NCBI RefSeq assembly: GCF_028009165.1
Contig: NC_079245.1
Location: forward strand, 496,001-560,000
DNA from: Akanthomyces muscarius
Lineage: Eukaryota; Ascomycota; Sordariomycetes; Hypocreales; Cordycipitaceae
DNA length: 64,000 nt
Direction: 5' to 3'
Shown here piece by piece: positions 55,023 through 64,000 of the stretch (within the stretch, counting starts at the first letter, position 1; the number at the start of each line of letters is the position of its first letter). The notes under the pieces are model-generated. The model saw only the letters and a list, made by a program, of their open reading frames with translations. It had not been told where the DNA came from and did no database searches. The translations under genes were made by a program, and so were the position numbers.

Positions 55023-56306
55023 ATGAGACCGACACACGCCCTCGCTGCTCTCGTCGCCCTGGCCAGTCCGGTCCTGGGCGCGACCGCCTCCATCACGTCC
55101 GCCATCCCCAACCAGGCGCACCCGTGCCTCAAGCAGTGCGCCTGGTACAATTTCTACCAGGGCAACATCCCCTTGGCTCTCGGCTGCGACGATCCCTACG
55201 AGAACGACTGCTACTGCCCGACGGCCACGGAATCTGTTAGCAAGGTCAGCGTCGCCATCGAGAAGTGCATCTCGTCTCGCTGCGGCGCGGGCGACGTACC
55301 GCAGGACCTCAGCTCCCTGCGCAGCATCTATGCCGGATACTGCAAGGACGCGGGGTACACGCAGGATGCCGCCAAGCTGGGCTACACGGCCGCCACCACG
55401 GCTGAGGCGACACCCAGCACTACCGCCAGTTCTTCCTCGTCGAGCACCGCCGCGGCGGGAGGCACGACAGAGTCGAGCCAGCCATCCAAGACGTCCAGTG
55501 GCGCTTCGACGACTACACAAAAGACGACCGTCACGCAGACAAAGGCAAGTGGCGCCGACGGCAAGGGCTCCCCAGGTACGTTGCTGTTGCTAGGCGTCGC
55601 CGTGTCGATCCTACTTTTCTAGGTTTGCCCGTCCGCCCTTTTCGCAAGAAGATCCCGATTCTGACATGATGATGGCACAGTGGTTGTCGTGCAGGAAACG
55701 GAGACGGTCTTTGTCGACGGTGCGCACGGCGGTAACCGTTCGGGACCTTCAATGGCCATCAAGATTGGTGTGGGCGTTGCGGTGCCTGTTGTCGTGTTGC
55801 TTGTCATGGCCGGGGTTGGGTTTTTGGTCTTTCGCAAACGACGGCTTGCTGCTTCACGCAGGGGGGCGTTGGCGGACAGTGCCATTGTCGAGGAGCATGG
55901 CGGCGGCGGTCAGGAACAGCGGGAGATGGAAAAGGACAGAGGTGTCGTCAAGTCTCATGAACCATTAACGCAAGCTGAGTTGGTGGCAAAGCAGGGGGCC
56001 ATTGTGTATGGGCTTCAGGAAGTGCATGGAAGCAATCGCTCTGATTCTTATGAGGTACATGGGAACCACACGCCGGGAGCTCAGGAAGTGCACGGAAACC
56101 ATCGCCCGGGTCCTTATGTTGCGCATGAGAGCTACAGGTCCGACTCTCACGAGGTGCCTGGGGGCCATGCATCGAGAATACACGAAGCGCATGGGAGCCA
56201 TGCCCGTCCGGAACTGCCAGGTCAGTCGGTTGATGCGAATGCTGCTGCTGAGCTGCCGGGTAGCAATGGACATGCGAGATGGGCTGGAGGTGATCGGGCT
56301 GCCTAG
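55023..56306 (+). CDS. CFEM-domain single-pass surface protein with repeat-rich cytoplasmic tail
   Basis: Exons 55023-55575 and 55681-56306 give 392 residues. Residues 1-19 are a signal peptide (MRPTHALAALVALASPVLG). The CFEM domain follows with eight cysteines in the expected spacing: CLKQC, GC, DCYC, KCISSRC and GYC (residues ~38-105), including the LALGCDD site where an Asp helps bind haem in characterised CFEM proteins. A Ser/Thr-rich, probably glycosylated stalk leads to one membrane helix (IGVGVAVPVVVLLVMAGVGF) and the stop signal RKRR. The cytoplasmic tail has about five imperfect ~16-residue units of the type QEVHGNHRPG. CFEM proteins act in iron/haem uptake, adhesion or signalling. 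The unspliced version would end in GTLLLLGVAVSILLF, a GPI-like tail. Confidence 0.9.
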
Positions 56307-57526
56307 TCGTGGTAGTATAGCGGTAATTATGGGAAAACTATTGAGTCGTTTGGAAATTTTGCAAAGAACGGCAGCTAGGCAATGTACGAGCCATGATAGT
56401 GATAGATAAGCTTGTCTTTGTATTTTTGAGTATCTTCTTTCGCCGCCAACGACACTATTCGAACGGGTGAGCGTCGTCGCGCGTTAGGGTCCGGATCAAT
56501 TGTTACATGATTGAGGGCCTCGTTACTTGCTAGCCCACGTGGAGCAAAATCCGCGGATAGCTAGACGCAATCCTTTTTCATCGTACCATGGGCCAGATGA
56601 TCTATCCCCAACGCGAATACGCTGTCTTCAGGGTTGAGAGGCCGTTCGTTGCGTGTAGGCTGGGATGAATTGCACGAGTCATGTCGTGGTCCAGGGTACG
56701 TTGAATGTTTGCTCATCAACATTTGGGGCGCTGCTAGTGGCTGCAGCAGCGCCCGTTTGTTGGCCCCATCCGCCAGCTGGCAGGCCAGAGTAACTAGGTA
56801 GGTACCTAAAGCAAAGCTGGGGAAAGCTTCTGTTTGCAGTGGCGCGAGACCGGCCGCATCGAATCTTCAGCTTCAGCTGCTCCCCGTCTCTTTTCCCTCC
56901 TTCACTTCCCCACGGCTTTTCCACTGGGCTGACCAGCGCAATTAAGGACGGTCAAAGCCAATAACGAAGCGACGCAATTGATATCCCAACAATTGCATTT
57001 CTTCTTCATCTTGTTTGATTTGGTCATCGGCTGCCGCGGTTGCTAGACCCCCTCCAACAGTCGGTACCACCCGCTCTTGTGACTCGCAGAAAAAGCCCGT
57101 GTTGCCGAACCGCGGCTTTTGCGCTCCCCATACCTAAGCACCACCACTTGCGCGCTTTCAACCACGACAACACGACACCACCACCCCTCGACGCTGGTGA
57201 GCGATTCGCCAACTTCTCAGTACGCAATACTTGCCGCTACCTTTCAGCGCCACTTTGCCACCACGCGACGCCATTGGAATTTCGCAACACATCTGCTTCC
57301 ATCCACCCCCGCCTGCTCACAGCAAACTCGCCAACTGCTCAAGACCAACGACTCCCCGTGCCCACTGACACATGGGAACTACTGTTGCGACAACGTTCTC
57401 CAAAACAAACTGCTCCTCGTTTCCGCGAAGAGCAACACGCCGGCCACCTGAGCGCCTCAGTCCCCTCGGCTGAACTCAATAGCACAGTCCTACCCAACCC
57501 TGTCAAATGGTCTCAGCTCGTGCGAC
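56307..57526. other. Intergenic and 5' leader of the Zn2Cys6 gene
   Basis: No gene seen. The ORF 57040-57675 overlaps the leader and the first exon in another frame and is low-complexity. Confidence 0.5.
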
Positions 57527-59359
57527 ATGACGGACCGCAAATCTCTCGACGGCCCCCCCAACGGCAAAGAAAAGACCAAGCCGAAGCTCGGCGCAGCCTC
57601 CAAAGAATCCGCCGCCAAAGACCAAAATGCCAACGGGGCGCAAAAGACGAGCCCCAAGAAGCGCCGCAAAGTTAACCACGCTTGCGTCTACTGCCGCCGC
57701 TCTGTAAGTACCGCCCTCACGACCACAATTTTTTTGATCCCCTTGCTAATTGCTGGTAGCACATGACTTGTGATCTTGTACTTACCCGACACTGCGCCAA
57801 GCCTGTCAGCGCCCCCGCTAACCGACTCTAGGAGCGACCTTGCACCAGATGCATCAAGCGAAACATTGGCCACCTCTGCCACGATCAACCCCGCGAGAGC
57901 GACATCAAGAAGCCAAAGACGGCCAAGCAGGGTTCCGTCGACGAATCTGAGGCTGCCTCATCCACATCCACCGCCATGGGACCCCCGCCAGCAATCAACG
58001 GCCGACAGCGCTCCAACTCTGGCTTTGGCGGTGTCCTCGGCCAGGGCAACAACAGCCTTGGCATGGTGCCCAACCTGGATTTGCAGCCCGGCGCCATCAA
58101 TCCCACCGGCAACATGAACCAATGTATGTGCTTTTTCCTGGGACCTGTTCTCTACCTACTGACATGTGGCTAGTCGCCGGCTTCTCTGATGCCTGGCTCA
58201 CGGCCCAAAACTTCAACGGCATGAACCAGTACAACTCCAATTACATGGTCGGCGACAACGTCACCCACGAGTTCAAGCTCCTCAACGACTTCCTCAATAG
58301 CAACCTCCTCGACGAGCCCGGCATCGCCCCCGATGACACCCAGACCACCACCCCGACCTTTGCCCGCAGTCAGTCCGACATGGCCGCCAGTTTCAACGCC
58401 GCGCAGTCCAACTCCCCCAACCTCACCACCTCCATGCCGCCGCCCCCGCCCGCGAGCGCTGCCTCGGCAAACACCCCCGGCCGCACGCGCTCGTCCCGTA
58501 TAGCTGCTGCCGCCGATAAGGATAAGGAGCGTGAGTACTACCTCCAGGCCGCCGATCCCGCTGGCAACGCCATTGGCGAGGAGCGCATGTCGCGCGTGCT
58601 CATGGCCAAGTACGACGCGGGTTTGCTCAAGCCCTTCAACTACATCAACGGCTACGCGCGCCTCGGAAAGTACCTCGACGGTCATATTGCGGCGTCGTCG
58701 AAACAGAAGATTCTCCGCACCATCCACCACTTTCGGCCCAAGTTTAGAGAAAAGGCCCAAGGACTCACGGATCTGCAGCTGCTCTACGTCGAGATGTGGT
58801 TTGAGCGCCAGCTCATGGATTATGACCGCGTTTTTGCTAGCATGGCCGTGCCGGCATGCTGCTGGCGACGAACGGGTGAAATTTTCAGGGGGAACAAGGA
58901 AATGGCAGAGCTCATCAACGTTCCTGTTGACCAATTACGCGACGTAGGTTTTTTTTCCCTCGCTTCGCTCGACGTGGGCTTTTTCGGCCATTTTGCCATT
59001 GCTCAACATGACGTACTGTTATTTGGTGGTGGCGTTACTGACAAAGGAAATAGGGCAAGATTGCACTTCACGAGATTCTGACCGAAGAGTCCATGGTTCG
59101 CTACTGGGAGGAATTTGGCACCATTGCCTTTGACCCCTCCCACGACACGCTCCTAACGGCGTGTTCGCTCAAGAATCCCAGCGACTCGTCGGACCACCCG
59201 ATTGTGAAGTGCTGCTTTTCTTTTACTATTCGTCGCGACGAGCACAAGCTGTATGTTCCTGACTACAATTTCCCCTCTTGTTCTGCATGCTGACTTGGTG
59301 CCAGACCCGCGCTTATTGTAGGAAACTTTTTACCTCATGATCCACCCACGCCCGAGTAG
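57527..59359 (+). CDS. Zn2Cys6 transcription factor of the AcuK/AcuM (ERT1/RDS2) gluconeogenesis type
   Basis: Exons 57527-57703, 57760-57777, 57832-58123, 58174-58943, 59054-59250 and 59305-59359 give 502 residues. The 18-nt second exon (HMTCDL) and its neighbours complete a perfect C-x2-C-x6-C-x5-C-x2-C-x8-C cluster at Cys 53, 56, 63, 69, 72 and 81; skipping it would destroy the cluster. A basic KKRRK precedes it. The middle is Ser/Asn/Pro-rich. From ~260 on there is a PAS-like region: PFNYINGYARLGKYLDGH, KILRTIHHFRPKFREKA, PACCWRRTGEIFRGNKEMAEL and ILTEESMVRYWEEFGTIAF. Family members control gluconeogenic genes and growth on acetate or ethanol. The PAS part looks closer to RDS2/AcuM than to ERT1/AcuK, but this is from memory of the motifs. 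Confidence 0.85.
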
Positions 59360-59944
59360 CGGCCAATCTTTTTCTTATACTATGAATTTTTTTTTTTCGG
59401 TTTCGGTCTCAGGAGTTGTAATGGGCGTTTCTGGTGGGATTCTGCGAGTATACGGAAAACCAAGCTGGGTATTGAACCTCATGTCTTGTACAGCTGATTT
59501 GGTGCGTTTAGCAGTGATGGAATAACAGCATGCTGAATGGACTTTTACACACAACTATCCGTTTGTTGCCCAGGCAGGCCAGGTTGAGGCCCGAGAGTGC
59601 CGTTACCACCTATTGACTTAGGACTTTTGCAAGTGTCCCGTGGGTGTCGCAATTACGAAAGCTTGACCCGTTTGCAGGAGGGGTGGCATCTGAGTAGCAA
59701 GATGTCGAGGTGCATGAGGACCTGCAGCTGTGCGATAACTGCCAGTCGTTTGGCCGAGTCCCTCGCAGAGCAGACTCTGCTCGTGACGGCGTTTTCCAAT
59801 TTATTTCTTCCCATTTTCTCTCCTTCTCCTTTCTTCTCTCATTTCTGAGCTTGAGCCCTTTCTTCGAGCCCCTTCACCACGGCATCAAGCCCTCTCTGGT
59901 TAATTTGCCTATATTGTATCCGATCTTGGACGCCCATCACCAAA
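59360..59944. other. Intergenic
   Basis: 3' flank of the Zn2Cys6 gene; T/C-rich before the F-box gene (TTCTTCTCTC runs at ~59810-59850), as in fungal core promoters. Confidence 0.5.
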
Positions 59945-61018
59945 ATGGCTTCATTTTCTCGCTCGCCATGCTGCCGTCAGTTCGAGGCGGCCGGCTATCT
60001 CGCCTCCAGACACGTCTGCGAATGGCATAGCGACAAGAATCCGGAACAACTGCGACCTTTTTTGCTATCTAGAAGAATCCCCCAAGCGAATGCCCACCAT
60101 GTCTCATTCAAGTGGCGCGACCACGAATTTCTCGATCTCAACACCGACCTTGGCTCCCTCGGCGTCTTTTCCCTCGAGGTTCTGCACCAGATTCTCCACC
60201 AGCTGGATATTGGCAGCCTTGCCCGTCTGCAGTGTGCCAGCCAGGGCATGAAGCGTGCCGTGGGTAGTCTGCCCATGCTTCGGGCTCTCCTCGATTTTGA
60301 CCCCGCCATCATCCGTGGCATTGCGGCGACTAAGACGGGCTCCCTCATCGTCTGTCGCGAGCTCTACGACAAGTTTTGCAGCCCCGTTTGCGACACCTGC
60401 GACGAGGCGGGCACCTACCTCTACTTACTCACCTGCAAGCGCGTCTGCGCCCAGTGCCTCACCAAGACATATCAGTATCGACCCATGCGCCCTCTGCAGG
60501 CCAAGACCTGGTATGGCGTCGACAACGAGACGCTCCGCCGCTTGCCTGGCCTTACCGTGCCTACGTACAGGACCCGTTGCGGTGCGGCGCGAAGCAGCAA
60601 TTCGTCCTTCTATTATCGCATACCCAAGGTCACGGGCTGGCGCCTGATTGATCAAACCGCGTTAATGAAGGCCAGCATGCGCAAATACGGCAGCTTCTTT
60701 CGAATCACGGATCAACGTTTCTCGAAGACCCTTGAGGCGTTCCGTCGGGTCTGGATGAGGATCGGTCGTGTCGGCACGGCGCGGTGGAACATCGGCACAC
60801 AATACAAAATGGCTGGTGTCGAGACCAGCCTTGCCTGCGCGACAGAGTTCCAGTGGTTTGACCGAAACTCGGGCACCACCGGCGTCCCGATGCGCTGCGT
60901 TGCCTGTCTCGGCTCGGGCACGGAACGATGGTACTATACCAAGGGAGGCTTCGAGGAGCACGAGAAGACCAAAGGCAAGGTCATTAATGCTACACACCGG
61001 CCAGACTTGCTGGAATAG
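59945..61018 (+). CDS. F-box-like protein with a Cys-rich motif, copy 1
   Basis: One ORF, 357 residues, no intron. The F-box-like segment is FSLEVLHQILHQLDIGSLAR (residues ~75-94) with LQCASQGMKRAVGSLPMLRA. A C-x3-C-x2-C ... C-x3-C-x2-C set follows (CSPVCDTC, then CKRVCAQC at ~160-185), likely a zinc site. The C-terminal part ends with CVACLGSG and RWYYTKGGFEEH. F-box proteins bring substrates to SCF ubiquitin ligases; here only the F-box-like helices support that. The whole plan is shared with the ORF at 61628 and, in part, the one at 63343, so the three are local duplicates. Confidence 0.82.
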   Translation: MASFSRSPCCRQFEAAGYLASRHVCEWHSDKNPEQLRPFLLSRRIPQANAHHVSFKWRDHEFLDLNTDLGSLGVFSLEVLHQILHQLDIGSLARLQCASQGMKRAVGSLPMLRALLDFDPAIIRGIAATKTGSLIVCRELYDKFCSPVCDTCDEAGTYLYLLTCKRVCAQCLTKTYQYRPMRPLQAKTWYGVDNETLRRLPGLTVPTYRTRCGAARSSNSSFYYRIPKVTGWRLIDQTALMKASMRKYGSFFRITDQRFSKTLEAFRRVWMRIGRVGTARWNIGTQYKMAGVETSLACATEFQWFDRNSGTTGVPMRCVACLGSGTERWYYTKGGFEEHEKTKGKVINATHRPDLLE

Positions 61019-61627
61019 ACGGCGTCACAGCAATAGGGAACTTTGGAGAGAGTTAGGAGTGGCGTCACTGAATTTTATGACTTAGAGTGCTGGGGCCGCA
61101 TAGAAGTGATTACTATCATTGCAGGCTATTGCTTCATTTGAGAGAGACAGAGATGGGGGTAATTGAGCCATGGACTTATTTTCGCAGGGGAAAATAAAAA
61201 TAACCGTTTTTAAGATATTAGCTGAGTATTATGAGCAATCTTTTATGATCAAATAGAATTGCCGATTTCGCCAGTGACGCACATTTTTACGATGGGAAGC
61301 TAATTTGAGAGTTGCAGTACCTGCTCGTTTCATGACCTTGCCTCGACATGGATTCACAACTTCAGCCAGCTTTTGCGATTCACCATTCGTCATCCTCTAT
61401 ATTCACTCTACCGCCATGTTTTTACATAAACCCGTTCTAACGCTGCTCTTTGTTCCTTTTAGCTGCCCCCAATCCTTCTTCTCTACAACACTTACGTCGC
61501 CCTCATTCCGATACAACGCGGCCTCTTCCAACTTCCCTATTTTATTTCTTTATTCTTTAGAATTCTTTCCTCTCTCTCTCCCTATTATATTGGTCTGAAT
61601 CCGACTCATCTACCCCCGGCCGCGGCC
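61019..61627. other. Intergenic between F-box paralogues
   Basis: AT-rich around 61190-61300, then TC-rich before the second F-box gene. The ORF 61305-61598 is Phe/Ser/Leu-rich from this TC tract and not a gene. Confidence 0.55.
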
Positions 61628-62719
61628 ATGGCCGACCACAATTCCCGGCTCGCCGAGGACGCCTTCGACCAGAGCCTCTCCAGCCGGCTGCCCCGAAACT
61701 CCAGCACGCTGTTCCGCTTCGAAGACGGCACCATCCTCAACATCACGGCCGACGTCGGGCCCCTCATGGGCGTGCTCCCGCTCGAGATGATCCACGCCGT
61801 TCTGCAGCAGCTGGACCTCGCGAGCCTGGCGCGCCTCGGGGATTGCGTCAGCACCGGCATGCGCCGCGCCGTCACCAGCTTGCCGCAGCTGCGCGCCGTC
61901 GAGGAGTGCGCGCACGACGCCATCCGCGCCATCCGGGCGGCTCGCATCGGACACCTCGTCCGCTGCGACGAAATGTACGTGGAGCTGCGTCGGCCGACGT
62001 GCGCGCAGTGCAAGTTCCAGCCCGGACACTATCTCTACCTGCTGTCGTGCCAGCGCGTGTGCAAGGCCTGCCTCGTCGGGCGCACGCGTTTCCAGCCGCT
62101 GCGGCCGGCACAGGTCGCCAAGGAGTTTGGCATGCACAGCCAGGATGTCCGTCGTCTGCCGCGGCTGCGCGTGCCCAAGTACTCGCCGCGCGCGAGGGCG
62201 CTGCGCTGCGGCAGCGGCCGCGCCTGGCGGGCGGCGTCGGCGGGCAGGGCAAAGCAGCGCAACACCACCGGATGGCTGCTCATCGACCGCGAGGTGGCCC
62301 TGCGGACGAGCCTGCAGCTCAAGTACGAAACGGGCGCCATTGACCGCCCGACATGGGAGCGCCAGACGAGCCGTGAGGTTGCGAAGCTCCACAGGGAGCG
62401 GACGGCCCCGATGCAAGCGACGTCGTCGACGCTGACGCCGGAACGCGCCTACTCGGCGGCGGTACTGTTCCCGTGGTTTGACCGCAACACGCGGAATGTC
62501 GGCCGTCCGGTGCTGTGCCGCGCGTGTCGCTTCGGCAACGCGCCCGCTTCGCAGTGGTATTATTGCCAAACGGGCGAAAAGGACCATTTCGACCACTACG
62601 GACCCATCGTGAATGGAGCGCATGTGAAGCCTTCTATGAGTACAAGCAAGCCTTCTGCTCAGAAAAACGACCCTTCTGCTCAGAAGAAAAAGAGCTCTGG
62701 CTGGAAGAACAAGAAGTAA
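61628..62719 (+). CDS. F-box-like protein with a Cys-rich motif, copy 2
   Basis: One ORF, 363 residues, GC-rich. It follows copy 1 throughout: GVLPLEMIHAVLQQLDLASL (~50-69), MRRAVTSLPQLRAV, CAQCKFQPGHYLYLLSCQRV with CKAC, then TGWLLIDREVAL and the end PVLCRACRFGNA and QWYYCQTGEKDHF. It lacks the ~25-residue N-terminal Cys-containing leader of copy 1 and has a Lys/Ser-rich end (AQKKKSSGWKNKK), perhaps from a short duplication of PSAQK. Codon choice is strongly GC-biased compared with copy 1, which creates a long antisense ORF. It is probably an SCF-type adaptor; the target is unknown. Confidence 0.82.
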   Translation: MADHNSRLAEDAFDQSLSSRLPRNSSTLFRFEDGTILNITADVGPLMGVLPLEMIHAVLQQLDLASLARLGDCVSTGMRRAVTSLPQLRAVEECAHDAIRAIRAARIGHLVRCDEMYVELRRPTCAQCKFQPGHYLYLLSCQRVCKACLVGRTRFQPLRPAQVAKEFGMHSQDVRRLPRLRVPKYSPRARALRCGSGRAWRAASAGRAKQRNTTGWLLIDREVALRTSLQLKYETGAIDRPTWERQTSREVAKLHRERTAPMQATSSTLTPERAYSAAVLFPWFDRNTRNVGRPVLCRACRFGNAPASQWYYCQTGEKDHFDHYGPIVNGAHVKPSMSTSKPSAQKNDPSAQKKKSSGWKNKK

Positions 62720-62977
62720 TGTGCCTCCTAACAGGTAATATTGGGTGGGCATCGAGGGCCAGACGATTGCACTACCAGTCGGCGCAACGGGGTAGACACA
62801 TCATCTTCTATAGTTTTTTGAGCGGGGGGGGGGCGTTTACTCATACCGTGTAGAGCTGTGCGGTTCAAGGGCTGCTTATTAGTATGTATTTGCCCATGGG
62901 CTTAGCATGTCATTTAACATTTTAGTTATGGACCTGGATGCGCCTCTCACGTGCTCTACAAACCCAGGAGTAATTGA
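62720..62977. other. Short interval between F-box copies
   Basis: Contains a G run (~62825-62833); no gene seen. Confidence 0.5.
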
Positions 62978-63343
62978 TCAAGCGCCATCGTCTTCTACCT
63001 GGTACACGCCCTCGTAAAGCTCCGAGCATGTGATGAATTGGCCAGCCCTTGCGGGCCATATGGCTTGGATGACCAAATTCCGTTTGCCGAATAGGGCACG
63101 GAGCTTTGGAAGACTTCCGACGGCCCGTTTCATGCCTTTGCTAACGCAATCGAGGTACGTAAGACTGGCAATGTCCAGTTGCTGAAGGATGTGCTGGAGA
63201 ATTTCGAGGGGCAGGACGCCGAGGGTACCGACGTCGGTTTGAATTTGGAAGGCTTCGGTGTCTGGCCATTTAAACAGTCCAACTTGTGAGTTGGAAAGTG
63301 GTTTCGGGCGGGATTTCCAAGGTATACGACCCTGTAGATCCAT
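62978..63343 (-). pseudogene. Truncated F-box-like paralogue, copy 3
   Basis: The minus ORF encodes 121 residues: a leader (MDLQGRIPWKSRP), then LGVLPLEILQHILQQLDIAS and SKGMKRAVGSLPKLRALFGK, ending CSELYEGVYQVEDDGA. It aligns with copies 1 and 2 through the F-box and the CRELYDK region but stops exactly before the Cys-rich motif, so about two-thirds of the protein is missing. It may be a pseudogene or a short F-box-only protein. Its opposite direction shows that the last duplication was inverted. Confidence 0.68.
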
Positions 63344-64000
63344 CTTGCCCGAGTTCCTAGTGGATAGTGAGTCAACACCTCCTAGTACTCGATTGAATGC
63401 GGAAAGGTAAGATGCGCTTCGTGACAGTGGGAATAGGCGTGCCTAGTCATGGAAAGTAGAAAAACGTGATGATGGAGAAAATAGGGCTCGGAAGCCAGGT
63501 AGAGAGTTTCAGCTCTTAGATTGGCGCCGTGAATTTCCGCCGGCTGTTCTTGAAACAGCACAGTGAATGCCAGCAAGATGATGAGGCGGAAATCGAAATG
63601 AATGCAGTCACTGTAGGAAGCTTTGCAGGATAGATGCTGTCAGTCAGGTGCCACGTGCTATTATTCTCTGCTAGCCCTCAAACAATCATTTCTTCCCCCT
63701 CAGTCAAATGGCGGTGCTGCATTTTCTAGCCACCACAGTCACGACTGACGGCACCTCTTCTGATGCTATTGTAAATCTATGCCAGCAACTATAAATAATT
63801 ACATTCACCTACAGGTGTCACTGCCGCCTATTTCCAGAATGTCTTTGCCATTCTACAGTATCGAGGACCTGTGATCAGTGAAGTAGATCATTTAACTCTG
63901 CAATTGCGCCGGAAGTGAGTGCTGATTTTAACCACGCATTGGCGGTCGCTTTTACGAAGCCGGCACGGCGAACACTGGCGGCATCCTTCTTTTGCCAGCT
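63344..64000. other. Terminal intergenic sequence
   Basis: No gene seen to the window end. The promoter of copy 3, if used, is here. Confidence 0.5.

Noticed and set aside
61610..62752. 380-residue ORF antisense to F-box copy 2
   Set aside because: The sense strand has the F-box and Cys motifs; the antisense frame is Arg/Ala-rich without any domain.

Overview
This window looks like nuclear DNA of a filamentous ascomycete, most likely a Sordariomycete and probably Hypocreales. The support is short introns of about 40-80 nt with GTRNGY donors, CTRAC-type branch points and YAG acceptors; many fungus-specific families (CFEM, DUF3176, Zn2Cys6, OTT_1508-like deaminase, fungal CCCH protein, KDM4, Bna3, AcuK/AcuM-type regulator); and an intron-free nuclear tRNA-Gln. 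Species was not determined. Exon coordinates were set by hand from splice signals and checked for reading phase; no alignment was run.

Region 1 (1-17.9 kb) is an accessory, repeat-bearing island made almost entirely of nucleic-acid-related genes: an orphan P-loop ATPase (917-2507), a tandem CCCH zinc-finger protein (4322-6001), a C2H2 protein (6916-7718) convergent with an OTT_1508-type deaminase (8116-9797), a broken unknown gene (10590-11328), an RNase III-fold protein lacking catalytic acids (11437-13295), a dsRNA-binding-motif protein that appears only after splicing five exons (14344-15306), and, divergent from it, a decayed truncated Argonaute (15761-17050). Related repeats lie at 1-600, about 6615-6850 and about 9880-10090. 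The first looks like the outer parts of the 6.6-10.1 kb two-gene unit joined without the interior. A 17-bp minisatellite follows at 10.2 kb.

Region 2 (17.9-32.4 kb) is conserved core: tRNA-Gln(CTG), a KDM4-type JmjN/JmjC/PHD histone demethylase, a Bna3-like kynurenine aminotransferase, xanthine dehydrogenase and, convergent with it, a mitochondrial-type NADH-cytochrome b5 reductase.

Region 3 (32.4-54 kb) is mixed: a DUF3176 membrane protein between two ~45-bp direct repeats, a GNAT acetyltransferase whose start codon is its own exon, an M3 oligopeptidase, the remnant of an S28 peptidase, a bacterial-looking aminoglycoside-phosphotransferase-like gene, a free-standing TFIIS-type zinc ribbon, a secreted serine beta-lactamase-like protein, a small membrane protein, an SDR, an MFS transporter, a candidate small secreted peptide and an SDR fragment.

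Region 4 (54-64 kb) holds a CFEM single-pass surface protein with an unusual His/Gly-repeat tail, a Zn2Cys6 regulator of the gluconeogenic AcuK/AcuM type with an 18-nt microexon inside the zinc cluster, and three related F-box-like genes, the last truncated.

The most interesting part is the 8-17 kb stretch. A deaminase, a dead-looking RNase III fold, a dsRNA-binding protein and an Argonaute remnant sit within 9 kb, which suggests a lost or eroding RNA-silencing or anti-transposon locus next to a possible two-gene mobile or duplicated unit.
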